From Pseudomonadota bacterium (lineage in GTDB: Bacteria > Pseudomonadota > Gammaproteobacteria > Xanthomonadales > SZUA-36), in NCBI GenBank assembly GCA_015222805.1, contig JADFVZ010000020.1, forward strand, positions 24,301 to 88,300: a stretch of 64,000 bases of DNA. The letters run 5' to 3'. Shown in pieces: positions 40,922 to 49,874 of the stretch. The notes below the pieces were generated by a model that saw nothing but the letters and a program-made list of their open reading frames with translations, made no database searches and had not been told where the DNA came from. The translations under genes were made by a program, and so were the position numbers. Positions within the stretch are counted from its first letter, which is position 1. Every line of letters starts with the position of its first letter.

Positions 40922-41197
40922 ATGAAAAAAGCCCTCATAATGATATTCGCAGCACTAGTTCTCAGCAGTTGTGCCAGTAGCCAGCCTAAAGTTAAACAAT
41001 CCAGCGTAGATTTTGCTAATGCAGAAACACCAGAGGGTGAGGAATTAATTTGTGTTTCAGAATATAAAACCGGCACTCACATTAAAACCAAAACCTGTAT
41101 GACCAAGGCTGAAAAGGATGCAGCGCGAAAAAATTCTGAAGAATTCGTTAACCAACTGAAGCGGATGCCTGAGTTTAAAGGCGAAGGACCGGGCTGA
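40922..41197 (+). CDS. small lipoprotein of unknown function
   Basis: A 91-residue lipoprotein with signal peptide MKKALIMIFAALVLSS and lipobox LSSC (Cys17). The mature part is charged; it contains a CVSEYKTGTHIKTKTC pair of cysteines that may form a disulfide, and a lysine/alanine helix (TKAEKDAARKNSEEF). Similar small lipoproteins of unknown function occur in Xanthomonadales-like genomes. It lies 140 bases from the divergent S46 gene and 36 bases before the M20 gene on the same strand. Confidence 0.75.
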   Translation: MKKALIMIFAALVLSSCASSQPKVKQSSVDFANAETPEGEELICVSEYKTGTHIKTKTCMTKAEKDAARKNSEEFVNQLKRMPEFKGEGPG

Positions 41198-41233
41198 GAC
41201 CGACTTATTGACTAAATAATTGGTGTTCTGACT

Positions 41234-42790
41234 ATGAAATGTATTCTTAATGTGAGCTTTTGTCTCGGACTATTGCTGACATCAGCGGTAATTGCTGCGG
41301 ATGAATACCCGAGCTATTCACTTGCCAGTAGTGATGCTTATGATTTTAGCCGGATTGAAGCCTACACAGGTAAGCATGAGGGTGTCTACGCCCATATAGA
41401 CAAAAACCTGGAAGGTCACTTCAAAAACCTTCAACGTTGGGTGAGTCAGCCCTCAATCAGCGCACAAAATATCGGCATCACCGAAATGGCTGAGTTATTA
41501 CGGGACGACCTGGCAGCCATCGGTTTTTCAGAAACCACCCTTGTACCCACCTCCGGTCATCCGGGTGTGTGGGGCTATTATGATGCCGGCGCAGAAAAAA
41601 CCCTGCTAGTTTACATGATGTACGATGTGCAGCCGGTAAATGAAGATGACTGGGAAAGCCCGCCTTTTGAAGGCAAGCTTGTTGACAGGGATTTTGGCCG
41701 GGTAATGATGGCGCGGGGTGCCACTAACCAGAAAGGTCCTGAGCGGGCGTTTTTAAATGCCCTCGACTCAATCATCAAGGTCAACGGTACATTACCGGTA
41801 AACCTGATGCTGCTGGCAGAAGGTGAAGAAGAACTGGGTTCACCGCATTACCCCGAGTTGGTGGATGTATATGAACAGCGTCTCAAGACTGCAGACGGGG
41901 TTCTGTTCCCGTTTAATTCGCAGAATCTCAACGGTGAATTAACCGTGCTGCTCGGCGTGAAGGGTATCCTTTATTGGGAACTTGAAAGCAAGGGTGGTGC
42001 CTGGGGTGGGCCGGGGCGTAGCGAGATTCATGGTTCATACAAGGCAGTCGTTGATTCACCCGCACAAAGGTTGATCTCGGCTATTGCTTCAATGACCAGT
42101 GCCGATGGCAATACTATCCTGATCGAAGGCTACTACGATGATGTCAAACCGCCTACAGTAGAAGAGTCCATGCTGATAAATACCATGGGTAAAGACTGGT
42201 CGGGAGAGGACTGGAAAAAAGGTTTGTCCCTGAGTAAGTTCATTCATGGGCTGGAAGGGCAGGCTGCCCTGATGCGGTATTTGTATGATGTTACCCTGAA
42301 CGTTGATGGTATCTGGAGTGGCTACACCGGTGAGGGGGTCAAAACCATATTGCCCCACATTGCCACGGCAAAAATGGACTCGCGCCTGCCCCTGGGTGTC
42401 GATCCTGATACCCAGCTGGCACGGATCCGTAAACATCTTGATGACAGTGGTTTTAGCGATATTACCATCCGTAAATTATCCGGTTATCCGGCTGCCCAAA
42501 CATCGGTGGGTGCACCGCTGGTGCTGGCGGCCATGGGTGTCTTTTCCAAATGGGCGAGCATTGATAATGTGATGCCGCGTATCGGTGGCAGTGCACCGTT
42601 TTATCAGTTCACAGAGCGACTGGGCTTGCCTCTTGTATTCAACGGCCTGGGACATGGAACCGGCGCGCACGGCCCCAATGAATATATGTTGATATACCCC
42701 GCCAAAGGGTCAAGCATTGCAGGCCTGGCCGATATTGAAAAGAGTTATGTGGACCTTCTATTCGCACTGGCCAAGCCTGCGCAAGATTAA
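41234..42790 (+). CDS. exported M20-family metallo-hydrolase with altered metal ligands
   Basis: A 518-residue secreted M20/M28-like peptidase fold with signal peptide (ending VIAAD). The family layout is clear: LLVYMMYDVQPV (residues 125-136), MARGATNQKGP, LLAEGEEELGSP, and HGTGAHGPNEY near the C-terminus, with a dimerisation insert between. In canonical members the first block reads HxD and the third RGATDDKG. Here the His position is Met129 and the bridging Asp region reads Thr-Asn-Gln. The glutamate pair and the C-terminal His remain. Either the metal site is remodelled or the branch acts differently. Fold assignment is secure; activity is uncertain. Confidence 0.85.
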   Translation: MKCILNVSFCLGLLLTSAVIAADEYPSYSLASSDAYDFSRIEAYTGKHEGVYAHIDKNLEGHFKNLQRWVSQPSISAQNIGITEMAELLRDDLAAIGFSETTLVPTSGHPGVWGYYDAGAEKTLLVYMMYDVQPVNEDDWESPPFEGKLVDRDFGRVMMARGATNQKGPERAFLNALDSIIKVNGTLPVNLMLLAEGEEELGSPHYPELVDVYEQRLKTADGVLFPFNSQNLNGELTVLLGVKGILYWELESKGGAWGGPGRSEIHGSYKAVVDSPAQRLISAIASMTSADGNTILIEGYYDDVKPPTVEESMLINTMGKDWSGEDWKKGLSLSKFIHGLEGQAALMRYLYDVTLNVDGIWSGYTGEGVKTILPHIATAKMDSRLPLGVDPDTQLARIRKHLDDSGFSDITIRKLSGYPAAQTSVGAPLVLAAMGVFSKWASIDNVMPRIGGSAPFYQFTERLGLPLVFNGLGHGTGAHGPNEYMLIYPAKGSSIAGLADIEKSYVDLLFALAKPAQD

Positions 42791-42887
42791 TCATGCCGGG
42801 TTGACTGGCTAGTGCTACTGTTAAATAACCCTGCCTCAAGGATGTTTTATTGTTTATGTTTTTCCTGGCTTTGTATATTTGGTGCCA

Positions 42888-44003
42888 ATGAAAAAGATAG
42901 TTGCCGATCCTAATATCCTCTTGCTGGATAATTTTGCCGCCATCGGCGAGGTTATTAAAGTTCCTGGAAGAGAGTGGAATAACAAACTGGTCAGGGAAGC
43001 TGATGTTTTACTGACGCGATCTGTGACCCGGGTCAATAGTCAGTTGCTGGAAGGCTCGAAGGTCAAATTTATAGGCACTGCCACCAGTGGATTTGATCAC
43101 ATAGACCTGGGCTACCTTAATCAGCAGGGCATAGCCTTTGCCTATTGTCCTGGCAGTAATGCCAACTCCGTCGCCGAGTATGTGCTTGCAGCAATACTTG
43201 CAGTTACACCGCCGGATAAGCCCTTGCGGGGAATGACGGCAGGCATTATCGGTTGCGGACATGTTGGGGGGCGAGTTGCTGAAATTCTGGAGGCTGTCGG
43301 CATTGTGACAATCTTAAATGATCCCCCACTCAGGCAACAAACCGGTGCGACTCGATATCGACCATTGGCAGAGGCCCTGTCTGCCGATATTGTAAGTTTG
43401 CATACGCCGCTGACTACATCTGGTGAATTCCCAACAAAAGGTTTGATCGCCACTAAAGAATTAGAGTCGATGCAAGCTGAAGTAATCCTGATTAATGCCG
43501 CCAGGGGTGGGGTGATTGATGAAACGGCTTTGCTGGAAAAAATGAAACATTGCCCGCCAATGAAAACAGTGATTGATTGTTGGCAGAGTGAGCCATCAGT
43601 TAATCCACTGCTGCTACGTGATGCAAGCCTGGCGACACCACATATTGCTGGATATAGTTATGATGGCAAGCTAAAGGCAGCAATGATGTTGCATGATGCA
43701 CTTTGTGATTACCTGCAGGTAAACAAGAACTGGGAGCTATCGCGCAGTGGGGTGAAAAAAGTTTTAGACCTGCATAAGGTGGAAAGCGAGAAAGCCTGCC
43801 TGAGCCAGGCAGTGCTCTCTTGCTACGATATTAGCGCAGACTCATCGAAGATGAAAAAGTTACTCTATTTTTCATCAATAAAAGCAGCAAGTGCATTTGA
43901 CAACCTTCGAAAAAACTATCCCGTTCGCCGTGAGTTTGATCAAGCAAATATACTGACTGAGCTATACCCGATAGTTTTTGAGAGCCTGGGTTTCTCAAAT
44001 TGA
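42888..44003 (+). CDS. pdxB: erythronate-4-phosphate dehydrogenase
   Basis: PdxB oxidises 4-phosphoerythronate in the DXP-dependent pathway to pyridoxal phosphate. I use ATG 42888 (MKKIVADPNILLLDNF); a TTG three codons earlier is less likely. The 371 residues have the substrate-binding N-terminal part (VLLTRSVTRVNSQLL), the Rossmann loop GIIGCGHVGGRVAEIL, the catalytic Arg in NAARGGVIDE, the Glu in VIDCWQSEP and His in TPHIAGYSYDGK, which is a PdxB-specific form of the PHxxG motif. The C-terminal dimerisation domain (from about residue 275) is shorter than in E. coli. No ribosome site of quality is seen. Confidence 0.92.
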   Translation: MKKIVADPNILLLDNFAAIGEVIKVPGREWNNKLVREADVLLTRSVTRVNSQLLEGSKVKFIGTATSGFDHIDLGYLNQQGIAFAYCPGSNANSVAEYVLAAILAVTPPDKPLRGMTAGIIGCGHVGGRVAEILEAVGIVTILNDPPLRQQTGATRYRPLAEALSADIVSLHTPLTTSGEFPTKGLIATKELESMQAEVILINAARGGVIDETALLEKMKHCPPMKTVIDCWQSEPSVNPLLLRDASLATPHIAGYSYDGKLKAAMMLHDALCDYLQVNKNWELSRSGVKKVLDLHKVESEKACLSQAVLSCYDISADSSKMKKLLYFSSIKAASAFDNLRKNYPVRREFDQANILTELYPIVFESLGFSN

Positions 44004-44094
44004 AGAATAACTAAAGTGCTCGCCAGGGCATTCCTGACTTGTTGTAATTTAACCTTGTCAGGCAATTTCTTGTGTATTTACATACAATAGCTTG

Positions 44095-45954
44095 ATGATA
44101 TTCAGGAATTTTTTTATTGCAGTCGCTTTACTACTGCTGTCTGCCTGTTCTGGACAAAATAATATTGATAGCCAGCCTGTTGATATCTCCGAACAATTCC
44201 TGTTGGCTACTTCTCCGTGGAATACACATGATCCGCTGGATGTTTTGGCGGGAAGGGCAACCGACCTTGAGTTTAAACCTGTTATAACCCCGAGGCAGAT
44301 AAAAAGGGATAAAAATGACATGTGGCTGAAACTTGTTCTACAGTCAGTTGAGGGTTTGAATTCGCCCAGGATCCTCGAGCTTCCGGGACACTTGTTTGCA
44401 CGTGTTGATGTGTGGTTCGAGCGTGTTAATGGACAAATTATTACTTTGCACTCGGGCAGTTCATACCCATATAAAGATCGTGTAATCAAACATGCAGGCA
44501 TTGTTTTTCCAATACCCGCCACCAGCAGTGAACCAATTAAAGTTTTAATTAAATATCAAACGGGGACCCCCGTTAACTTTGCAGCTTTAATCTGGCATGA
44601 GGATGCCTGGAATGATTATTTATTTAATCTACGGGGCTGGTATGGTTTTTTTTTTGGTGCAGTACTAATCCTGTGTTTCTATAACTTTTTTCTTGCATTT
44701 ACCCTCAAGGATAAATCGTATTTATACTATGTAGGTTATATTCTTTCCCTTGCAGGCGTAGTAGTTCTATACAGTGGTCTGGCAGAAGAATATTTATGGC
44801 CACTAGGAAAGACCCATACTTATATCCTTATGGTATCCGGCTTTGGGATATTTTTTGGTGTGGGGTTTGTAAACAGTTTCCTGAGGATCAGGGAACGAAT
44901 TCCGATACTGTTTTGGGTATCGTCAGTGGTCACCGTGATGGCATTGGTTTTTGGGATATCCCATGCCTTGAAAATTCATTTTGTACCTTATCAGTTACGC
45001 GGTACATTAATGCATGCTCTGCTGTTGCTCGGCTGTTTTTACTTTATTGGTGTCTCAACTGTCAGTTACCTGATGGGTATCAAGCAGTCACGATTCCTCG
45101 CTTTAAGTATGCTGGCATTGCTTAGCGGTCTGGTGATTTACCTGCTGTATACCTATGGCTGGATAAAATACAACCTGTACTTGATACATGCATTGGAAGT
45201 GGGTTCTTTGATCGAGGGTGTGCTGTTATCCCTGGCGCTTTCAGACAGGATAAACCTGCTTTCACAGGAAAAAGACAGGGCGGAAAAAGAAGCACTGGAT
45301 TCACAGAGGGAATTTTCTAAACGCCTGCTCAAAGCCCAGGAGGCTGATCGTGAAAAGTTCTCAAATACAATGCACGACTCTATCGGGCATGGAATGTTGG
45401 TGCTGAAGCAGAACCTTCAAAGGATTTCCAGGGCTGCAAGTTCTGACGAGAACCCTGAGCTTGGGGGTTATTTAGGCCAGGTTCAGGAACAGGCTGGGTA
45501 TTGCAGTGAAATCCTTGATGATATAAGGCGTATGTCGCATGACCTGCATCCGCATCTGCTTACACGCCTGGGATTGAAAACAGCAATCGAGTCTACCCTC
45601 GATCGGGCATTTTCCAAGCTGGGTATTGAGTGGCAGGCAGATATTGTCGATATTAGCGGAATGTTGGACAGCGACCGGGAAATCATCATATACCGAGTCA
45701 TTCAGGAGTGTATTAATAATATTTTAAAGCATGCAAATGCAAGTGAAGTTGTGTTGTCACTGGGTGTTTACAGCGGGGTTGTGAACGTGAATATCAAAGA
45801 TGACGGTGATGGTTTTAATGTCAATAAAACCACCCAGAACAGCCTCGGCCTTAATGAAATGAAGGACCGACTGACATTGTTCGGGGGCTGGTTTGAGATT
45901 GCCTCGGAAGAGGGCTCAGGTACCCATGTGAAATTTGGACTGCCCAGTGGCTGA
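44095..45954 (+). CDS. 7TMR-DISM membrane histidine kinase, NarL-type
   Basis: A 619-residue sensor kinase starting at ATG 44095. The N-terminus has a signal segment with a lipobox-like LLLLSAC, then a periplasmic 7TMR-DISMED2-type domain (about residues 25-175), seven membrane helices (from about 180 to 395), a coiled-coil linker and a HisKA_3 dimerisation helix with the phospho-acceptor in SNTMHDSIGHGML. The HATPase module shows the N box RVIQECINNILKHANA, the DDGDGF G1 box and GSGTHVKF. The DISM class senses small carbohydrate-like ligands in some bacteria; the ligand here is unknown. The response regulator 141 bases downstream is its obvious partner. Confidence 0.91.
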   Translation: MIFRNFFIAVALLLLSACSGQNNIDSQPVDISEQFLLATSPWNTHDPLDVLAGRATDLEFKPVITPRQIKRDKNDMWLKLVLQSVEGLNSPRILELPGHLFARVDVWFERVNGQIITLHSGSSYPYKDRVIKHAGIVFPIPATSSEPIKVLIKYQTGTPVNFAALIWHEDAWNDYLFNLRGWYGFFFGAVLILCFYNFFLAFTLKDKSYLYYVGYILSLAGVVVLYSGLAEEYLWPLGKTHTYILMVSGFGIFFGVGFVNSFLRIRERIPILFWVSSVVTVMALVFGISHALKIHFVPYQLRGTLMHALLLLGCFYFIGVSTVSYLMGIKQSRFLALSMLALLSGLVIYLLYTYGWIKYNLYLIHALEVGSLIEGVLLSLALSDRINLLSQEKDRAEKEALDSQREFSKRLLKAQEADREKFSNTMHDSIGHGMLVLKQNLQRISRAASSDENPELGGYLGQVQEQAGYCSEILDDIRRMSHDLHPHLLTRLGLKTAIESTLDRAFSKLGIEWQADIVDISGMLDSDREIIIYRVIQECINNILKHANASEVVLSLGVYSGVVNVNIKDDGDGFNVNKTTQNSLGLNEMKDRLTLFGGWFEIASEEGSGTHVKFGLPSG

Positions 45955-46094
45955 CCGCCTGTCCCTGGAAGTCATAAGTACTACTACTCATTGTGGCTAA
46001 GTGCATTCCTGACTACAATTAATAAATGCGGTGGAAAATCTATTTTGGGTTGTACTGCCTCATGTCAAGAATACCTAAGCAGGGTTGATAGAGC

Positions 46095-46751
46095 GTGACG
46101 GAAGAACAGAAAACATTGCTAATTGCGGATGATCATCCAATTTTCAGGCAGGGTATGAAGCAAATCCTGGCGCCGATAGAATGGCTGCGTATTGTGGCGG
46201 AAGCTGAAAGCGGTGAATCAGCACTTACCCAGATCAAATATATCAAGCCGGACATTGCCATGCTGGACCTGGCTATGCCGGGTATGGATGGCCTCAAGGT
46301 ACTGGAAGAGGTTAAGGCTGTATTACCCGGCTTACTGGTAATTATTGTGACCAGTTATGACGATAAAGCCTATCTGGAACGAGCACTTGAGCTGGGTGCA
46401 AATGCCTATGTTGTCAAAGACGGCGCTGCTGAAAATATGGTCCACTGTTTTGAATCCGTCAGGCGTGGCGAAATTTATATCAGCCCCTCCTTAGGTACCC
46501 GCTCACCATTACTGCCGCAGCTGGATGCCGGAGCTTCAGAACTACTTAAATTACTAACTGAAACCGAGCAAACTATTCTTGCCAAAGTTGCCCAGTTTCA
46601 AACCAGCAAAGAAATTGCCAGGGAACTGAATGTCAGTTTCCGCACCATCCAAAACCACCGCGCAAATATATGTACAAAGTTGAATCTAAAAGGTTCACAT
46701 CAGCTTATGAGCTTTGCGCGTAAATACAGTGAATTGCTGGAAGCAGGGTAG
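46095..46751 (+). CDS. NarL/FixJ-family response regulator
   Basis: A 218-residue two-domain regulator starting at GTG. The receiver has ADDHPIFRQG (acidic pair), the phosphorylation site Asp58 in MLDLAMPGMDG, Thr/Ser in IVTSYDD and Lys in VVKDGA. The C-terminal LuxR-type helix-turn-helix (about residues 155-215, SKEIARELNVSFRTIQNHRANICTKL) binds DNA. It lies just downstream of the 7TMR-DISM kinase, so both should form a two-component system. Targets are not evident; the next gene (acyl-CoA dehydrogenase) converges from the opposite strand. Confidence 0.93.
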   Translation: MTEEQKTLLIADDHPIFRQGMKQILAPIEWLRIVAEAESGESALTQIKYIKPDIAMLDLAMPGMDGLKVLEEVKAVLPGLLVIIVTSYDDKAYLERALELGANAYVVKDGAAENMVHCFESVRRGEIYISPSLGTRSPLLPQLDAGASELLKLLTETEQTILAKVAQFQTSKEIARELNVSFRTIQNHRANICTKLNLKGSHQLMSFARKYSELLEAG

Positions 46752-46764
46752 TAATTGGTTGAAT

Positions 46765-48567
46765 CTAGAACCATTTGTCGCGCATATCAAAGCATGCTGG
46801 ATCCAGGTTTTCGAGTAACTGCAATAAGTGAAATACTTCCGGAAGCTCCCAGGAAATAAAATACCTGGCAGTTTGGACTTTTCCATCGAGAAAGTCTTTT
46901 TGTGCAAGATTCATGCTCTTGCCGGTTAATTTCCCCTGGGCAATTAAAGCCTGCTTTAACCACAGCCAGGCCACTACAATCCTGCCAAAACTATCCAGGT
47001 ATAAACTTGCATTTGCCAGGGTTTTATCCGGCCCTTCTGTGAGCAGGGATTTTCCGAGTGTTTGAGTCACTGCAGCCAGTCGAGAGGTGGCCTTGTTGAG
47101 GGTGCCTGCCTCAACATTTAAATCACTGTTATCCGCTAATTCAACAGTTTCAGTTATTAGCTTGAGAAGTTGCTTGAAAGCACCGCTGTTGGCTTGCCAC
47201 AACTTCCTGCCGAGTAAATCCAGTGCCTGGATACCATGGGTGCCTTCGTGAATTGGGTTTAAACGATTGTCCCGGTAGCATTGCTCAACCGGATAGTCAC
47301 GGGTATATCCGGAGCCTCCGAGTACCTGGATGGCGAAATCATTAGCTTTGGTTCCGTAGGTTGATGGAAATGATTTGACCACAGGTGTGAGCAAGTCAAG
47401 TAACTGACCGGCTTTTACTCTTTCATTTTCATCTATTCCAGCTTCTGTCTCATCCATCAGTTTTGATGCATACAGGCATAAGGCAAGACTTCCTTCAACA
47501 TAGGACTTTTGTGCCAGCAACATCCGCCTGATATCAGCATGCTCAATCAGCATAATGGCCTTGCTGGATGGGTCGCGGTTAGATGGCAGCCTTCCCTGTG
47601 GTCGGTTACGTGCGTACTCGAGGGAGCTTAAATAGCCACGGTAACCAATCATGGCGGCACCGAGGCCAACTCCGATTCGGGCTTCGTTCATCATCTTGAA
47701 CATATACATTAAGCCCTGGTTCTCTTCCCCCACAAGGTACCCCCGGCAGTCATCCTGTTCACCAAAATTGAGCACCGTAGATGTAGTTCCGCGGTAACCC
47801 ATTTTGTGGATGAGTCCTGCAACCTGCACATCATTTCTTTGCAGCTTAGAACCATTCTGGTCGACCAGGAATTTTGGGACAATAAATAGCGAAATTCCTT
47901 TAACTCCTGTTGGTGCATCCTTAATCCTTGCCAGTACCAGATGTACGATATTTTCACTGAGTTGGTGGTCGCCGGCAGAGATAAACATTTTCTGGCCTTT
48001 AATCAGGTAGCTGCCATCAGCCTGCAGCAGGGCTGATGTTTTTAGGTCCCCAAGCGATGATCCGACCTCTGGTTCTGTCAGCGCCATTGTTCCGAATATC
48101 CGGCCATTCAGCAGACCGGGCAAGTATTGTTTTTTCTGGGCTGTTGTCGCAAATGCTGCGATCAGGTTTGAGGCAGCTGTGGTTAAAAAGGGGTATCCGG
48201 CAGTGGATGGATTGGCGGAAAAAAAGAAACTTTGACATGCGGATGCAATAACTGCGGGCAGTTGCATGCCACCATTTTCATATAAGTGCCTGCACCCAAT
48301 AAAGCCTGCATCTGAATATTGCTCAAGTGCTGGTTTTACTTCAGGAATAAGCGATATATTTTCACCGTCAAAGCTGGGTTCATGCACATCTGCTTTAGAG
48401 TTGTGGGGAAGAAAATATTTTTCTGCTATTTTTTCTGCAATCTCAATGAAGGCATCAAAAGTTTCCCTGCTATGTTCTTCATAATGTGGGTAGCTAAGTA
48501 AGGACTCTGTGGCTAGTACGTCATAGAGTACAAACTCCAGGTCCCGGAGGTTAATAAGTTGATCCAT
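46765..48567 (-). CDS. acyl-CoA dehydrogenase, long (about 600-residue) form
   Basis: A flavin dehydrogenase introducing the alpha-beta double bond of acyl-CoA. I start at ATG 48567 (MDQLINLRDLEF), giving 600 residues. It shows the FAD-binding ALTEPEVGSSLGDL, KGQKMFISAGDH, the mobile-loop ARIGVGLGA segment and the catalytic glutamate in LNPIHEGTHGIQALDLLGRKL. The C-terminal extension of about 130 residues places it in the long-form group that also contains DmdC (methylmercaptopropionyl-CoA dehydrogenase) and AidB relatives. Substrate chain length cannot be told. It converges with the response regulator gene, and the 320-base upstream region also serves the sigma factor gene. Confidence 0.92.
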   Translation of the reverse strand: MDQLINLRDLEFVLYDVLATESLLSYPHYEEHSRETFDAFIEIAEKIAEKYFLPHNSKADVHEPSFDGENISLIPEVKPALEQYSDAGFIGCRHLYENGGMQLPAVIASACQSFFFSANPSTAGYPFLTTAASNLIAAFATTAQKKQYLPGLLNGRIFGTMALTEPEVGSSLGDLKTSALLQADGSYLIKGQKMFISAGDHQLSENIVHLVLARIKDAPTGVKGISLFIVPKFLVDQNGSKLQRNDVQVAGLIHKMGYRGTTSTVLNFGEQDDCRGYLVGEENQGLMYMFKMMNEARIGVGLGAAMIGYRGYLSSLEYARNRPQGRLPSNRDPSSKAIMLIEHADIRRMLLAQKSYVEGSLALCLYASKLMDETEAGIDENERVKAGQLLDLLTPVVKSFPSTYGTKANDFAIQVLGGSGYTRDYPVEQCYRDNRLNPIHEGTHGIQALDLLGRKLWQANSGAFKQLLKLITETVELADNSDLNVEAGTLNKATSRLAAVTQTLGKSLLTEGPDKTLANASLYLDSFGRIVVAWLWLKQALIAQGKLTGKSMNLAQKDFLDGKVQTARYFISWELPEVFHLLQLLENLDPACFDMRDKWF

Positions 48568-48891
48568 GTATAGACTCGTTGGGCATGTCAGCAATGTCAG
48601 CACGCATTATGTACGATGGTGTCAATTTTTCCTACTTAAGTCTGTGTAATCGCAGGTCCCTAAAATTTATCGCCGAAACCACGGGTTGTTACTATTTTAA
48701 GGATCATGATAAGCGATCGATATAGTTGCAATATGGGGCGGCATGTGCTAGCGTTATTTTTCGTTTTACGAATGATTGATATTTAATATTGAATAAAATA
48801 GCCTATTACAGGTTGTTTTCCGGCAGTCAGCTTTGTAGCTTAACCGGGCATTTGTAGACTGTTAATTGCTTTGTTGCTACGGGGGGTAGGA
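48568..48891. other. divergent intergenic region, acyl-CoA dehydrogenase / sigma factor
   Basis: About 320 bases with no reading frame or RNA gene recognised. It is AT-rich, with many near-TATAAT hexamers, so promoters for both flanking genes probably lie here; none can be singled out. GGGGGGTAGGA before ATG 48892 is an unusual G-rich ribosome site. Confidence 0.4.
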
Positions 48892-49845
48892 ATGGCTAGA
48901 TTAAATCATATATCCAGAGACTGGGTTTCGATACCTAAGCCTCATGTCGCGCCGGTAATCAAAGCCAGTGGCGCTAATATCAAATTTGACCATGCGAGTG
49001 GACGTGTTGCCACAAGTACCGATATCACCCGGATTTATCTAAATGAAATTGGCCGTTGGTCTTTGCTCAATCGTGAACAGGAACAATCACTATCCAAAAA
49101 ATTACATGCTGGCTGTGAACGCAGCAGGCGGCGGATGATTGTTTCTAATTTACGCCTGGTTGTCAAAATATCCAGGAGCTACCTTAACCGAGGTCTTAGC
49201 CTGTTGGATTTGATAGATGAAGGTAATCTCGGGTTAATTCGTGCAGTTGAAAAATTTGATCCCGAAAGGGGTTTTCGCTTCTCTACCTATGCAACCTGGT
49301 GGATCAGGCAATCAGTAGACCGCGCGGTTATGAACCAGAGTCGTACGGTACGCCTGCCAATCCACGTCATTCGGGGGCTGACCTCATATTTAAGGGCTAT
49401 CCGCAACCTGGAGCAAAAACTGGGGCGTTGTCCTGATATTGAAGAAATCGCCAACGAGGTCGGGATTACCAGGGAACAAGCTAATAAGATGTTTGTGGTC
49501 AACGACCAGGTGGCAGTGACGGGTGACCTCAAGTTGAAAGACGGTAATATCAGTTTGCTTGATTCATTACCTGACACAAGCAATGAGATACCAGATCAGT
49601 TATTTGCGAAAGACTCAGCCAGTCGGCAACTAAATGTCTGGCTGACTAAATTGAATAAGCAGCAAAGAACCGTAATGATTCACCGTTTCGGACTGGATGG
49701 ACACGGTGGCCGCACACTTGAGGAGGTTGGTGCAATTATGGGTGTCACCCGAGAAAGGGTGCGACAGGTCCAAATGTCGGCATTAGTTCGCTTGCGTGAA
49801 ATATCAGCTCGTTCTGGAGTGACAGAGGTACCGCTTTTTGATTAG
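48892..49845 (+). CDS. rpoS: RpoS-like alternative sigma factor
   Basis: A 317-residue sigma-70-family factor starting at ATG 48892. Region 1.2 begins [22 protein letters not shown], region 2 has [32 protein letters not shown] and [20 protein letters not shown] (core- and -10-binding), region 3 LPIHVIRG and region 4 [18 protein letters not shown] with the -35 recognition helix. The length, the LPIHVI motif and a C-terminus ending VPLFD after region 4 fit RpoS better than RpoD or RpoH. RpoS normally follows nlpD, but here it is about 31 kb away and nlpD is followed by a TonB receptor. Distinguishing RpoS from an RpoS-like paralogue needs a tree. Confidence 0.78.
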   Translation: MARLNHISRDWVSIPKPHVAPVIKASGANIKFDHASGRVATSTDITRIYLNEIGRWSLLNREQEQSLSKKLHAGCERSRRRMIVSNLRLVVKISRSYLNRGLSLLDLIDEGNLGLIRAVEKFDPERGFRFSTYATWWIRQSVDRAVMNQSRTVRLPIHVIRGLTSYLRAIRNLEQKLGRCPDIEEIANEVGITREQANKMFVVNDQVAVTGDLKLKDGNISLLDSLPDTSNEIPDQLFAKDSASRQLNVWLTKLNKQQRTVMIHRFGLDGHGGRTLEEVGAIMGVTRERVRQVQMSALVRLREISARSGVTEVPLFD

Positions 49846-49874
49846 CCGGGCTGCTTGAAAATAGATGTTATGTG

